64,000 nucleotides of DNA. It comes from Hyunsoonleella pacifica. GTDB lineage: Bacteria > Bacteroidota > Bacteroidia > Flavobacteriales > Flavobacteriaceae. The DNA is taken from positions 744,001 through 808,000 of the forward strand of contig NZ_SIRS01000001.1 in assembly GCF_004310335.1 (NCBI RefSeq). The letters are read 5' to 3'. The notes below the pieces were generated by a model. That model was not told the DNA's origin and made no database searches. It worked only from the letters and a program-made list of their open reading frames with translations. A program made the translations under genes and the position numbers. The stretch's first letter is position 1, and the number at the start of each line of letters is the position of its first letter. This document shows positions 9,187 to 18,784 of this stretch, piece by piece.

Positions 9187-11637
9187 ATGAAGAAATCTAA
9201 TTTTATAACATTTGACAGTTTGTCATTACAAGATTTTGATGAAAACTCAGAATTAATTCCATTAATGACACCTGAAGATGAAGAAGCTATAAATAATGAA
9301 GAACTCCCAGCATCGTTACCTATTTTATCGTTACGAAATACGGTATTGTTTCCGGGAGTAGTGATACCAATTACAGCAGGTAGAGACAAATCCATAAAAC
9401 TGATTAATGATGCTAATAAAGGCGGTAAAGTCATTGGAGTTGTAGCTCAAAAAGATGAAACTGTAGAGAATCCAAAGGGAAAGGATATTTATAATACAGG
9501 AACTGTAGCCCGCATACTAAGGGTTTTAAAAATGCCAGATGGTAATGTTACTGTTATTATTCAAGGTAAAAAACGTTTTAGGGTAGAGGAAGTAGTTTCA
9601 GAGGAACCTTATATTACAGCAACGATAAAAGATTTGCCAGAGGCAAAACCTGCACAAAAAAACAAGGAGTTTAGTGCAATTATAGATTCTATTAAAGATT
9701 TGGCTTTAGAGATTATTAAAGAAAGTCCAAATATTCCTAGTGAAGCGTCATTCGCTATTAAAAATATCGAAAGTAATTCGTTTTTGGTAAATTTTGTGTC
9801 ATCTAACATGAATCTTTCGGTTTCCGAAAAACAAGAACTTTTAGAGAATAATGATTTAAAGAGTCGCGCATTGGCTACTTTAAAGCACATGAATGTGGAG
9901 TTTCAAAAGTTGGCATTAAAGAATGATATTCAATCTAAAGTACAGATGGATATGAGCCAACAGCAACGTGAGTATTTCTTGCATCAACAAATGAAAACCA
10001 TCCAAGAAGAATTAGGCGGTGTGAGTCATGATGAAGAGATTGATGAGATGAAAGCCAAAGCAAAAGACAAGCTATGGGATGAAAAAGTTGCTAAACATTT
10101 TGAAAAAGAAATAGGTAAGCTACAGCGCATGAATCCTCAAGTTGCTGAATACTCTATTCAACGCAATTATTTAGAATTATTTTTAGACTTGCCTTGGAAT
10201 GAATTTAGTGAAGATTTATTTGATTTAAAACGTGCTAAGAAAATATTAGATAGAGATCATTATGGTTTAGACGACGTAAAACGAAGAATTGTTGAGTATT
10301 TGGCAGTTCTAAAATTACGTAACGATATGAAATCTCCTATCCTTTGTTTGTATGGTCCTCCAGGTGTTGGAAAAACATCATTAGGAAAATCTGTTGCAGA
10401 AGCATTAGGCAGAGAGTATGTACGTATTTCTTTGGGAGGTTTAAGAGATGAAGCGGAGATTAGAGGACATCGAAAAACTTACATTGGAGCTATGCCAGGA
10501 CGTATTATACAAAGTTTAAAAAAGGCAGGAACGTCCAATCCTGTTTTTGTTTTAGATGAGATAGATAAACTTTCAAACTCACATCAAGGCGATCCTTCTT
10601 CAGCAATGTTAGAGGTTTTAGATCCTGAGCAAAATAATGAGTTTTATGACAACTTCTTAGAAATGGGGTACGATCTCTCTAAAGTTATGTTTATAGCTAC
10701 TTCAAATAGTTTAGCAACCATTCAGCCAGCATTAAGAGATCGTATGGAAATCATTAATGTAACAGGTTATACCATTGAAGAAAAGGTAGAAATAGCTAAG
10801 CGTCATTTATTACCAAAGCAATTAAAAGAGCATGGTTTAAATGCGTCTCATTTAAAAATAGGAAAACCCCAGTTAGAAAAAATTGTAGAAGGCTATACCA
10901 GAGAATCTGGAGTGAGAGGCTTAGAGAAACAAATAGCTAAAATGGTTCGTTTTGCAGCAAAGAATATTGCAATGGAGGAGCAATATAATATAAAAGTAAC
11001 TAATGAAGATGTTATTGAAGTTTTAGGAGGACCAAAGTTAGAGCGCGATAAATATGAAAACAACAATGTAGCTGGAGTCGTTACTGGTTTGGCTTGGACA
11101 AGTGTAGGTGGCGATATTTTATTTATAGAATCTATTTTATCTAAGGGGAAAGGGAGCTTAAGTATTACAGGTAATTTAGGTAAAGTAATGAAGGAGTCGG
11201 CTACAATAGCCATGGAATATATAAAATCCAATGCAGATAATTACGGCATAAACCCAGAGGTATTTGGTAAATACAATGTACATATACACGTTCCAGAAGG
11301 TGCAACACCCAAAGATGGACCAAGTGCAGGTGTTACTATGTTAACATCTTTAGTATCTTTATTCACTCAAAAGAAAGTAAAACGCAGTTTGGCCATGACA
11401 GGAGAAATTACACTTCGTGGTAAAGTATTACCAGTAGGAGGGATTAAAGAAAAAATTCTTGCAGCAAAACGCGCTCGTATCAAGGAAATTTTGCTTTGTG
11501 AAGACAACCGACGTGATATTGAGGAAATAAAACCAGAATATCTTAAAGGGTTGACGTTTCATTATGTAACAGATATGAGTGAAGTTATTGACATCGCCAT
11601 CACTAAACAAAATGTAAAGCATGCTAAAAAGCTTTAG
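9187..11637 (+). CDS. lon: ATP-dependent protease La (Lon)
   Basis: Lon is the soluble AAA+ serine protease that removes misfolded and regulatory proteins. The 816-residue protein has an N-terminal LON substrate domain beginning near [14 protein letters not shown] (residues 44-57). Walker [10 protein letters not shown] lies at 390-398, then VFVLDEIDK as Walker B. The proteolytic Ser713 lies in [10 protein letters not shown] and the catalytic lysine in VGGIKEK near 755. Length is normal. The last 17 bp overlap the next gene, implying coupled expression with the LysM protein. Confidence 0.98.
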   Translation: MKKSNFITFDSLSLQDFDENSELIPLMTPEDEEAINNEELPASLPILSLRNTVLFPGVVIPITAGRDKSIKLINDANKGGKVIGVVAQKDETVENPKGKDIYNTGTVARILRVLKMPDGNVTVIIQGKKRFRVEEVVSEEPYITATIKDLPEAKPAQKNKEFSAIIDSIKDLALEIIKESPNIPSEASFAIKNIESNSFLVNFVSSNMNLSVSEKQELLENNDLKSRALATLKHMNVEFQKLALKNDIQSKVQMDMSQQQREYFLHQQMKTIQEELGGVSHDEEIDEMKAKAKDKLWDEKVAKHFEKEIGKLQRMNPQVAEYSIQRNYLELFLDLPWNEFSEDLFDLKRAKKILDRDHYGLDDVKRRIVEYLAVLKLRNDMKSPILCLYGPPGVGKTSLGKSVAEALGREYVRISLGGLRDEAEIRGHRKTYIGAMPGRIIQSLKKAGTSNPVFVLDEIDKLSNSHQGDPSSAMLEVLDPEQNNEFYDNFLEMGYDLSKVMFIATSNSLATIQPALRDRMEIINVTGYTIEEKVEIAKRHLLPKQLKEHGLNASHLKIGKPQLEKIVEGYTRESGVRGLEKQIAKMVRFAAKNIAMEEQYNIKVTNEDVIEVLGGPKLERDKYENNNVAGVVTGLAWTSVGGDILFIESILSKGKGSLSITGNLGKVMKESATIAMEYIKSNADNYGINPEVFGKYNVHIHVPEGATPKDGPSAGVTMLTSLVSLFTQKKVKRSLAMTGEITLRGKVLPVGGIKEKILAAKRARIKEILLCEDNRRDIEEIKPEYLKGLTFHYVTDMSEVIDIAITKQNVKHAKKL

Positions 11638-12214
11638 GCATATCTTTTTTATTCTATTTTTTATATCAAGTGCTTTAATGTATGCACAAAGTAAGCCTGT
11701 ATACAAAGATGTGTTGTTAAATGGAAAGCCAGCAAAGTTGAATGTAGAAACTGGAGAGTTTATACAAGTAAATGGTAATACCATTGATACTATTAAACCA
11801 GTTCAAGTAGATTCTAAAACAGTAAAACACAAAGAAGTAATTGGTAGTAGCGATTCTAATGTGAAAAAACCTGTAGTTAAAGATGCTTTAGTGAAAATCA
11901 AGGATAAACCTACACCAACATTTCATATTGTAAAAGCTGGAGAAACACTATTTGGTGTATCAAAAAAATATGACGTTTCTTTAATTGATTTAAAAAAAGC
12001 TAATAATTTGGAAACCACATTGATAAGTGTTGGGCAAAAACTAAGAATAGCCAATTTTGATCAGATAGATACACTTGCAATATGGATTGTAGAAAAAGGC
12101 AATACATTGTATAGTATAGCAAAGAAAAACAATACTACGGTTAAAGAACTAAAGCAACTAAATAACTTAAAAAGCAATACGATTATCATAGGTCAAAAAT
12201 TACGTTTGAAATAG
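11621..12214 (+). CDS. Secreted protein with two LysM domains
   Basis: The 197-residue protein starts with a signal peptide (about residues 5-22, ending YAQS). It carries two LysM repeats, at about residues 103-146 ([17 protein letters not shown]) and 151-196 ([16 protein letters not shown]). LysM binds peptidoglycan glycan chains, so this is probably a periplasmic or surface cell-wall-binding protein. There is no obvious catalytic domain. Its ATG lies inside the last codons of lon in another frame. That start is supported because the signal peptide begins exactly there. It sits between lon and porQ, a common flavobacterial neighbourhood. Confidence 0.85.
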   Translation: MLKSFRHIFFILFFISSALMYAQSKPVYKDVLLNGKPAKLNVETGEFIQVNGNTIDTIKPVQVDSKTVKHKEVIGSSDSNVKKPVVKDALVKIKDKPTPTFHIVKAGETLFGVSKKYDVSLIDLKKANNLETTLISVGQKLRIANFDQIDTLAIWIVEKGNTLYSIAKKNNTTVKELKQLNNLKSNTIIIGQKLRLK

Positions 12215-12288
12215 AAATATTTTCCTTAAAAAAATAAATGATACATACAATCGTTTTAAGATAGATTACTTTACTTTGTGACGTAAAT

Positions 12289-13308
12289 ATGCTAAGGAAA
12301 ATTATCTTTATCTTTTGTTTATTAGCTACTTCGCTTGCGTTTTCTCAAGTAGGAGGAGAGAGCACTTATCAGTTTTTAAACTTAGTATCCTCTCCGCGAC
12401 AAGCGGCTCTAGGAGGAAAAGTATTTACAAATGTAGATTATGATGTAACTCAGGCTTTGTTTAATCCGGCTACTATTAATGTAGAAATGGATAATCAATT
12501 AGCATTGAATTATACCAGTTATTTAGGAGGTATTAGTTATGGTACAGCATCTTACGCTTATACTATAGATAGGCGTACTCAAACTATACATGGGGGAATA
12601 ACCTATATAAACTATGGTTCATTTGACGGCTACGATGAAAATAATGTATCCACAGGAACATTTACAGGAGCAGAAACTGCACTATCCGTTGGTTACGCAC
12701 TTCAAATAGGTTATTCAGATTTTTATTTTGGAGCAAACTTAAAATTGATAACTTCAAAATTAGAGCAATATAATTCTTTTGGTGCTGCTGTAGATTTAGG
12801 TTTATTGTACATAGATGAAGACTTAGATTTCCAAGCAGCCTTGGTAGTTAGAAATTTAGGGTCGCAAATTACAACCTATGCAGGTTTAAATGAGCCTTTA
12901 CCTTTTGAGTTAGGCTTTGGTCTTTCTCAACGGCTAGAGCATGTACCTATTCGATGGCATGTTACTTTTGAAAATCTTCAAGATTGGCCCATTGCAAGAC
13001 CAAATCCAGCAAGGGCTACAAGCGATCTGTCTGGAAATCAAACTCAAGAAAAAGTTGGGTTTATTGGGCAATTAGTTAGGCATACCATTCTTGGTGCAGA
13101 ATTATTTCCAGAAGGCGGTTTTAATATCAGATTAGGCTATAATTTTCGTCGTTCAGAAGAATTGCGTATTGTAGACCAGCGAAATTTTTCAGGGCTTTCT
13201 GCAGGTTTTTCAATAAAGCTCAATAAAATGCGATTTAGTTATACGCATGCCAAATACACCAGTGCAGCCAACTCCAATTTCTTCGGCTTACAAATTGACT
13301 TGCAGTAG
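12289..13308 (+). CDS. porQ: Type IX secretion system protein PorQ
   Basis: The 339-residue protein has a signal peptide ending SLAFSQ and then a beta-barrel-like pattern of alternating residues. It has features typical of PorQ, including SSPRQAALGGK at about 34-44 and FNPATIN near 59. PorQ is an outer-membrane component of the type IX secretion system; with PorZ and PorU it helps anchor cargo on the surface. It is followed 95 bp later by cmk, a gene pairing seen widely in Bacteroidetes. The assignment is by recognised family sequence; no crystallographic motif exists to check. Confidence 0.9.
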   Translation: MLRKIIFIFCLLATSLAFSQVGGESTYQFLNLVSSPRQAALGGKVFTNVDYDVTQALFNPATINVEMDNQLALNYTSYLGGISYGTASYAYTIDRRTQTIHGGITYINYGSFDGYDENNVSTGTFTGAETALSVGYALQIGYSDFYFGANLKLITSKLEQYNSFGAAVDLGLLYIDEDLDFQAALVVRNLGSQITTYAGLNEPLPFELGFGLSQRLEHVPIRWHVTFENLQDWPIARPNPARATSDLSGNQTQEKVGFIGQLVRHTILGAELFPEGGFNIRLGYNFRRSEELRIVDQRNFSGLSAGFSIKLNKMRFSYTHAKYTSAANSNFFGLQIDLQ

Positions 13309-13403
13309 TATATGTCCTTAAATTTTGAGTTATATCTATTTAAAGTTATAGTACTTTTAACTTTAAAGCACTTTAAGTACTTTAGCCACTTTAAACACGC
13401 AGA

Positions 13404-14099
13404 ATGAACAAAATTACCATAGCCATAGATGGATATTCCTCAACAGGGAAAAGTACGGTAGCAAAGCAAATCGCTAAGGAATTGGGTTATGTATATGTAG
13501 ATTCTGGGGCAATGTACCGTGCAGTTACGCTTTATGCCATTCAAAATGGATTGATTTCTGATGATGATTTTAATATTGAAGCGCTCATTTACCAATTAGA
13601 TAGTATTCATTTAACGTTTCAATTTAATGAAAGTTTGGGGTATGCTGAGGTATATTTAAATGGAGAAAATATAGAGTCTAAAATCAGAACTTTAGAAGTA
13701 TCTGGTTTTGTGAGTAATGTTGCGGCAGTTCCAGAAGTACGGCAAAAATTAGTAGCCATTCAAAAAAAACTAGGAGAAGACAAAGGTGTTGTAATGGATG
13801 GGAGAGATATAGGTACCGTAGTCTTTCCTAATGCAGCCCTAAAAATTTTTATGACAGCATCTGCTGAAAAAAGGGCAAAAAGAAGATACAAAGAACTTAT
13901 AGAACGCGGCGATGACGTAATTTATGACGATGTTTTAAAAAATGTTACGGAGCGCGACCATATTGACACAACTCGAAAAGATTCCCCTTTAGTTAAAGCC
14001 GATGATGCTATTGCTATTGATAATTCTGAGTTAACTTTAGAAGAGCAATTTGAAAAAGTATTACAACTCGCTAAAATTACTATAGAAGGGATAGAATAA
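13404..14099 (+). CDS. cmk: Cytidylate kinase
   Basis: Cmk phosphorylates CMP and dCMP using ATP. The 231 residues include the P-loop GYSSTGKST at 10-18, DSGAMYRAVT at about 33-42, the NMP-binding region, MDGRDIGTVVFP near 132-143 and the lid RDHIDTTRKDSPL. Length matches the bacterial long form. It ends 2 bp before a strong hairpin terminator that also serves the convergent LysM gene. Confidence 0.97.
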   Translation: MNKITIAIDGYSSTGKSTVAKQIAKELGYVYVDSGAMYRAVTLYAIQNGLISDDDFNIEALIYQLDSIHLTFQFNESLGYAEVYLNGENIESKIRTLEVSGFVSNVAAVPEVRQKLVAIQKKLGEDKGVVMDGRDIGTVVFPNAALKIFMTASAEKRAKRRYKELIERGDDVIYDDVLKNVTERDHIDTTRKDSPLVKADDAIAIDNSELTLEEQFEKVLQLAKITIEGIE

Positions 14100-14100
14100 A

Positions 14101-14130
14101 AAAAGGATGCTTTTTATAAGCATCCTTTTT
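14101..14130. terminator. Bidirectional rho-independent terminator between cmk and LysM gene
   Basis: GGATGCTT (14105-14112) pairs with AAGCATCC (14118-14125) around a 5-nt loop. Runs of A on the left and T on the right allow termination in both directions for the two convergent genes. Confidence 0.9.
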
Positions 14131-14148
14131 TAGTTGTAAATTAATTAT

Positions 14149-14526
14149 TTATAAATTAGGAATAATTAGTTCTTGATCTGGGTGGATGACATCTGGATTT
14201 TTTAAGATATCTGTATTCGCTTTAAAAATATCTTGATATTTAGATGCTTTTCCGTAATACTGAATAGCTATTTTACCAAGAGTTTCGCCGCTTTTTACTG
14301 TGTGTCTATGATAAACACTAGAATCGGCTACTTTTATGTCAGCCATAATATCTGATGGACTCTCGCCACCAATCTCTTTTATTTTATCCCAAATTAAATC
14401 TTTTTCATAAGGCGTATTTGCGGTACCAAATACTTGTAATTGCCCATTTTCTTCTTTTACATCTCCATTTTGGATGTTTAACGATTCTCCTAATTCTAAA
14501 ACCGCTTGATATTTTGCTTTTACCAT
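14149..14526 (-). CDS. BON-LysM protein, Kbp/YgaU-like
   Basis: The 125-residue protein lacks a signal peptide. It has an N-terminal BON-like alpha/beta region (about residues 1-70) and one C-terminal LysM domain (residues 75-124, HTVKSGETLGKIAIQYYG). This is the layout of E. coli Kbp (YgaU), a cytosolic potassium-binding protein. The potassium role is an inference from layout alone. It is convergent with cmk and divergent from rpsA. Confidence 0.82.
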   Translation of the reverse strand: MVKAKYQAVLELGESLNIQNGDVKEENGQLQVFGTANTPYEKDLIWDKIKEIGGESPSDIMADIKVADSSVYHRHTVKSGETLGKIAIQYYGKASKYQDIFKANTDILKNPDVIHPDQELIIPNL

Positions 14527-14696
14527 GATTTGTTGTTTTTAATAATTTATTTTCGAAAGAACAATATAATAAATAATTCCTTCTAATGTTTGAATTATAT
14601 CGTAAGATATTCATCCGGTATTAAGACACGCATACTATCAAAACGTCACATTTATTTTTTTCATAACGTGAATTAGGCTAATTGTCTGAAAATGTA

Positions 14697-14704
14697 TATT
14701 TTTG
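14697..14704 (+). promoter_or_regulatory. Promoter -7 box for rpsA
   Basis: TATTTTTG matches the Bacteroidetes TAnnTTTG -7 element and is followed by a purine-rich start region about 170 bp ahead of the rpsA start codon. A clear TTTG -33 box at normal spacing is not visible. Confidence 0.5.
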
Positions 14705-14710
14705 CACTCC

Positions 14711-14875
14711 TTTTTAGCGCAGCATCGAAAAGATAGAAAGGAACGAGAAAAACAATTTTTATAACACTTCTGTGTGTTAAGCGGTTAACTTTTCGAAACA
14801 TGCAGAATACAAACGCGATGAAATAGCGTTTTCACGAAGGTGGAAATCCTTGCTACAATTCGCAGATTTTATTAA
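14711..14875 (+). promoter_or_regulatory. Long structured 5' leader of rpsA
   Basis: About 165 nt separate the promoter from the rpsA ATG. TCGAAAAG (14725-14732) can pair with CTTTTCGA (14789-14796) as a long-range stem enclosing AACAC/GTGTT. Downstream are AACGC (14812-14816) with GCGTT (14826-14830), and an AAGG/CCTT hairpin just before the start. A tiny reading frame of 8 codons (14800-14826) lies between the stems. S1 genes are autoregulated in other bacteria; whether this leader does that is inference. Confidence 0.45.
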
Positions 14876-16708
14876 ATGGCTGAAAAAGCAAAACAAGCTG
14901 AAGTTGAAGCAACTGAAGCAACTGCTGTAGAAGCTCCAGTAGTATCTGAGGCTCAAGCAAATCCTGAAAAATTCTTAAAAGAGTTTAACTGGCACAATTA
15001 CCAAGAAGGTATTGATGAAGTAGACGACAAACAACTTCAAGAATTTGAAAAATTAGTAGCAGAGAATTTTGTTGACACTTTAGATGATGAAGTTGTTGAA
15101 GGAAAAGTAATCCACATCACAGATAGAGATGCGATTATTGACATCAACGCAAAGTCTGAAGGTGTAATTTCTTTAAACGAATTCCGTTACAACCCAGATT
15201 TAAAAGTAGGAGACAAGGTAGAAGTATTAATTGATGTTCGTGAAGACGCAACAGGGCAATTAGTATTATCTCACAGAAAAGCTCGTGTAATTAAAGCATG
15301 GGACAGAGTAAATAAAGCTCACGAAACTGGTGAAATCGTTAATGGTTTTGTTAAGTGTAGAACTAAAGGAGGTATGATTGTAGATGTATTCGGTATTGAA
15401 GCATTCTTACCTGGTTCTCAAATTGACGTTAAGCCTATTAGAGATTACGATCAGTACGTAAATAAAACTATGGAATTCAAAGTTGTAAAAATCAACCACG
15501 AATTTAAAAACGTAGTAGTATCTCATAAAGCACTTATTGAGGCTGATATTGAGGAACAAAAGAAAGAAATCATTGGTCAATTAGAAAAAGGTCAAGTACT
15601 AGAAGGTGTGGTTAAAAACATCACGTCTTACGGTGTATTTATTGATCTTGGAGGTGTTGACGGATTAGTTCACATTACAGATTTATCTTGGTCTAGAATC
15701 AACCATCCAAATGAGATTGTAGAGTTAGATCAGAAATTAAATGTGGTAATCCTTGATTTTGATGAAGACAAATCAAGAATCCAATTAGGTCTTAAGCAAT
15801 TAAGCAAGCACCCATGGGAAGCACTTGGAGAAGAAGTTAAAGTTGGTGACAAAGTAAAAGGTAAAGTAGTAGTCATTGCAGATTACGGTGCGTTTATCGA
15901 AGTTGCTGATGGTGTTGAAGGTTTAATTCACGTATCTGAAATGTCTTGGTCTACACACTTACGTTCGGCTCAAGATTTCGTAACAGTTGGAGATGAGGTT
16001 GAAGCAGTAATTTTAACTTTAGATAGAGAAGATCGTAAAATGTCTCTTGGTATCAAGCAATTAACGCCAGATCCATGGACAGATATTACAACTAAATACC
16101 CATTAGGCTCTAAGCATACGGGTGTTGTACGTAACTTTACAAACTTTGGTGTATTTGTTGAATTAGAAGAAGGTATAGACGGATTAATTTATATCTCAGA
16201 TTTATCTTGGACTAAGAAAATCAAGCATCCATCAGAGTTCTGTGCTGTTGGAGACAAGTTAGATGTAATTGTTCTAGAATTAGATGTAGAAGGTCGTAAA
16301 CTAAGTTTAGGGCACAAACAAACTACAGACAATCCTTGGGATAAGTACGAAACTGAATTTGCTTTAAACACAACACATAAAGCTGAGATTTCTGAAATAG
16401 TTGATAAAGGGGCTACAATAGCATTTAACGAAGATATCGTTGCCTTTGTGCCACAACGTCACTTAGAGAAAGAAGATGGTTCTAAGCTTAAAAAAGGTGA
16501 AGAAGCAGAATTCAAAATTATTGAATTTAACAAAGAGTTTAAACGTGTAGTAGCATCTCATGCTGCGATCCACAAAGCTGAAGAAGCTGCAAATGTAAAA
16601 GCAGCTGCTAAAAAGCAAGCAGCTCAAGCTGCAGAAGCAAAACCAACTTTAGGTGATGCTAACGATGCTTTACAAGCTCTTAAAGATAAAATGGACGGGA
16701 AAGCATAA
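14876..16708 (+). CDS. rpsA: 30S ribosomal protein S1
   Basis: S1 binds mRNA on the small ribosomal subunit and helps translation start. The 610-residue protein consists of about six S1 OB-fold repeats. The clearest start near YGVFIDLGGVDGLVH, YGAFIEVADGVEGLIH and FGVFVELEEGIDGLIY. An acidic Glu/Ala-rich N-terminal extension (residues 1-30) and an Ala/Lys-rich tail flank them. Codon use is strongly biased, as expected for a highly expressed gene. In Bacteroidetes S1 is notable because most mRNAs lack Shine-Dalgarno sequences. A hairpin terminator follows 26 bp after the stop. Confidence 0.97.
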   Translation: MAEKAKQAEVEATEATAVEAPVVSEAQANPEKFLKEFNWHNYQEGIDEVDDKQLQEFEKLVAENFVDTLDDEVVEGKVIHITDRDAIIDINAKSEGVISLNEFRYNPDLKVGDKVEVLIDVREDATGQLVLSHRKARVIKAWDRVNKAHETGEIVNGFVKCRTKGGMIVDVFGIEAFLPGSQIDVKPIRDYDQYVNKTMEFKVVKINHEFKNVVVSHKALIEADIEEQKKEIIGQLEKGQVLEGVVKNITSYGVFIDLGGVDGLVHITDLSWSRINHPNEIVELDQKLNVVILDFDEDKSRIQLGLKQLSKHPWEALGEEVKVGDKVKGKVVVIADYGAFIEVADGVEGLIHVSEMSWSTHLRSAQDFVTVGDEVEAVILTLDREDRKMSLGIKQLTPDPWTDITTKYPLGSKHTGVVRNFTNFGVFVELEEGIDGLIYISDLSWTKKIKHPSEFCAVGDKLDVIVLELDVEGRKLSLGHKQTTDNPWDKYETEFALNTTHKAEISEIVDKGATIAFNEDIVAFVPQRHLEKEDGSKLKKGEEAEFKIIEFNKEFKRVVASHAAIHKAEEAANVKAAAKKQAAQAAEAKPTLGDANDALQALKDKMDGKA

Positions 16709-16734
16709 TTTCCTAAACATATAGAAAATAGAAA

Positions 16735-16758
16735 AGCGACCTTTATGGTCGCTTTTTT
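16735..16758 (+). terminator. rpsA terminator
   Basis: AGCGACC (16735-16741) pairs with GGTCGCT (16747-16753) around TTTAT, followed by a run of Ts. Confidence 0.92.
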
Positions 16759-16762
16759 TATG

Positions 16763-16795
16763 TGTTATTGCGAGGACGAAGGACGCGGCAATCTT
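16763..16795. repeat. Short REP-like palindromic repeat
   Basis: A GC-richer stretch containing ATTGCGAGG ... CGCGGCAAT, with ATTGC/GCAAT ends that pair. It resembles the small intergenic repeats common in Bacteroidetes genomes. It codes for nothing. Confidence 0.5.
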
Positions 16796-16850
16796 ATACA
16801 GGTAAAGAAATAATTATCCTTTTTAATTAAAGTGTTTCTAAATTTATTTA

Positions 16851-16932
16851 GGCGTTACCCACAAGGGGTCGGGCTTTCACTAGTCGCTCCTCCTAAGGTC
16901 GGGAGCTCCAACATGCCGTTCAATCCCTAACG
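16851..16932 (+). repeat. Dispersed GGCGTT...CCCTAACG repeat, copy R1
   Basis: Begins GGCGTTACCC and ends CAATCCCTAACG, with GGTCGGGCTTTC and CTAGTCGCTCC between. The copy at 21093-21230 shares long exact stretches with it in the opposite orientation; more diverged copies lie at 27071 and 54679. Conserved ends with a variable middle suggest a non-coding mobile or transmissible element. Confidence 0.75.
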
Positions 16933-16973
16933 TGGGTGTGTTTGCTGGCTTATGACTAATACAAAATTTTAGA

Positions 16974-16992
16974 CTTTATTCAGGACGGGTCA
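16974..16992. mobile_element. 19-bp IS-end-like scar, copy 1
   Basis: CTTTATTCAGGACGGGTCA is identical to 61315-61333. From memory it resembles the terminal inverted repeat of IS3-type elements (reverse complement starting TGACCCGTCCTGAATAAAG). No transposase lies next to it, so it is probably what remains of an insertion. It truncates the cassette that would follow at the left end of the recG-side array. Confidence 0.45.
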
Positions 16993-16996
16993 TAAG

Positions 16997-17197
16997 TTCG
17001 TTTAACGGACTTGTGTATGAAACGTAGCGTGCAAAAAGATACTAGTTTTTCGGGTTAACACAGAGCCGAATTTTTATATTTTGTTTTTAATTTTCTCTTT
17101 TAAAAGCCAAATTAAAAATTTGGCGGACTTTCTAAATATACACAAACCTTTCGGTTTAGCACTTATTAGCTATGTTTTATACACCGTGTTAGCAAAC
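16997..17197 (-). repeat. attC-like site A2
   Basis: Read leftward it starts at TTTGCTAAC (17188-17197 on the plus strand as GTTAGCAAAC) and ends in GTTAAACGAA (plus strand TTCGTTTAAC, 16997-17006). ATACAC (17179-17184) pairs with GTGTAT (17013-17018). An internal CCAAATT/AATTTGG hairpin lies near 17107-17124. Confidence 0.55.
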
Positions 17198-17905
17198 GTT
17201 TTTCTTTAATTTTTCCTTATCAATGGTGATTGTTTTAACTAAAAAATTAGTCCAGACGTCAACAACATTTCCTTTATTAGTCAGAGTAATAAATTGATTT
17301 TGTATCTCCAAATAGTCTCGTTTAACTAACCTCTTTAATCTTTTGTTAATTACATCAGGTTCACGTTCAATTATGTTGTCAACATGGAATAAGTATCTGA
17401 TAGATTTTTTTAATTCATCTACTATACAAACTCCGTTTGATTTAAGAACATTCTTTATTTTCCAAATAAGTTCGCAATCTAAAACATCAAGGTCACTAAG
17501 TCCATATATTTCGACTTTACCATCTTGATTTAAAGTCTCTGTCAAGAATTCGATGAATCCATTTAGAGCATAAATTATTTGATCGATTTTGCACGAGAAG
17601 TGATCCAATATTCTTTCTTTATTCAGAATTTTAACTTTCAATGCACTTCGACCAAATCCATTTGGGTCAGCGTCAGTGTGATAATTGTCAATTAAATCAG
17701 TTAATTCAATTGTCAAGATAGAGATAGCCGTTTTCAGGTTTTCCCCTTCAATAATTTCTTGACCATAAAAACCAATACTCTTATTATATCGATGATTAAA
17801 TTTTTCAATTATTGGATTTAGATAAGAAATGAGAACAGATTCAGAGCTACATGAACCTCCTGCTTTGTTGATGTTGTTTTTATAATATATTCGGTTTGAC
17901 ATCAT
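17189..17905 (-). CDS. Cassette-borne hypothetical protein
   Basis: I do not recognise this 238-residue soluble protein. It has no signal peptide or membrane segment. The C-terminal 80 residues (INKRLKRLVKRDYLEIQ, FITLTNKG) resemble a winged-helix fold by pattern, which is only a guess. Its start lies a few bases after an attC end, and its TAA stop is embedded in the next attC boundary (TTTGCTAAC). That compactness is typical of integron gene cassettes. No promoter is visible, so expression would depend on upstream read-through. Confidence 0.7.
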   Translation of the reverse strand: MMSNRIYYKNNINKAGGSCSSESVLISYLNPIIEKFNHRYNKSIGFYGQEIIEGENLKTAISILTIELTDLIDNYHTDADPNGFGRSALKVKILNKERILDHFSCKIDQIIYALNGFIEFLTETLNQDGKVEIYGLSDLDVLDCELIWKIKNVLKSNGVCIVDELKKSIRYLFHVDNIIEREPDVINKRLKRLVKRDYLEIQNQFITLTNKGNVVDVWTNFLVKTITIDKEKLKKNVC

Positions 17906-17910
17906 CTATG

Positions 17911-18099
17911 TTTGCTAACGTTTAGCTATGCGTAGTGCGGAAGCAGAAAATCACTGGTTTCCGAGCTATCACTTAGCCAAAGTTTATGTTTTATTTTTTA
18001 GTAAAATACTAAATTTAAATCTTTGGCGACAAACTAAATAGACAATGACTTTTCGATTTAACCTAAACCCCGCATTATCGCATAGGTGTTGTTAGCAAA
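17911..18099 (-). repeat. attC-like site A1
   Basis: Outer ends TTTGCTAAC (17911-17919) and GTTAGCAAA (18091-18099) are a perfect 9-bp inverted pair. Inner arms CTATGCG (17926-17932) and CGCATAG (18079-18085), and TGCGG/CCGCA, also pair. The 189-bp length is long but within what is known for attC sites. Confidence 0.65.
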
Positions 18100-18113
18100 T
18101 CGTTTTTTTATTT

Positions 18114-18440
18114 TTAATCAGCTAATGTTACTTCTTTTACTTTTAAGTCAGTTGAATCAAAGTTTACATCTAAATGAAATGGCATCATATATCCAAAATC
18201 CACTAAATAATGAAAATTAGTTTCGGTACTATCTTTTGGATATCCTATAGGATTAATTACTTGACGTTTATCTTTTCCAATCAATATTTTACTTTCGACT
18301 AAATCAGTTGACATATTTCCACGTTCGATTTGCGTTGCTGATTGCCATTTTTCTTTATCAAATTTTTCTAATTTACTACTGTTTATACAACCAAATAAGA
18401 GTATAATAGAAGTAATAAAAATTGATACTCGTTTAATCAA
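18114..18440 (-). CDS. Cassette-borne small lipoprotein, unknown function
   Basis: The 108-residue protein starts with a lipoprotein signal peptide: hydrophobic residues 6-17 and a cysteine at 18 in LLFGC. The mature part has a region ESKILIGKDKRQVINPIGYP that recalls the BamE/SmpA-like fold, in which a GxxxxxVxxxLGxP motif is common; this is tentative. It lies 4 bp after the gene at 18445-18777 and shares its cassette, so the two are probably expressed together. Confidence 0.65.
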   Translation of the reverse strand: MIKRVSIFITSIILLFGCINSSKLEKFDKEKWQSATQIERGNMSTDLVESKILIGKDKRQVINPIGYPKDSTETNFHYLVDFGYMMPFHLDVNFDSTDLKVKEVTLAD

Positions 18441-18444
18441 AATT

Positions 18445-18777
18445 CTAATTTTTATTATTTGAAATTACCCACATAACTTTTGTTCTTCCGGGTTTCCAAA
18501 AATCAATTTCTAGTCCGTTTACTCCAGTATCAGTGTAATTCATTCCCCAAGTTTCGTGCTTTCGATTAGTATCATTGTCATAATCCAGACTAAATAATTT
18601 ATGTCCATTACTTGCAAGTTTGTCTAAAATTACTTTGAGAGTCTTCTCAAAATCTTCATTTGCTTCTAGAATACTATTAATCGAGTTTTCTAATTTGAAA
18701 ATAAACTTTTTAAGTTCAATAGGGTTCATATTACAAGTCAAATCGTAATTAGGAATATTTAGTTCTATTATTGTCAT
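18445..18777 (-). CDS. Cassette-borne hypothetical protein, 110 residues
   Basis: No family recognised. It is a small soluble protein without a signal peptide. It has an amphipathic helix at residues 20-55 and an aromatic C-terminal half (TWGMNYTD, IDFWKPG, MWVISN). It begins 7 bp after the attC end GTTAGCAAA and is the first gene of the cassette. The following lipoprotein starts 4 bp downstream. A toxin/immunity or adaptor role is possible but nothing in the sequence shows it. Confidence 0.65.
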   Translation of the reverse strand: MTIIELNIPNYDLTCNMNPIELKKFIFKLENSINSILEANEDFEKTLKVILDKLASNGHKLFSLDYDNDTNRKHETWGMNYTDTGVNGLEIDFWKPGRTKVMWVISNNKN

Positions 18778-18784
18778 TTGAATG

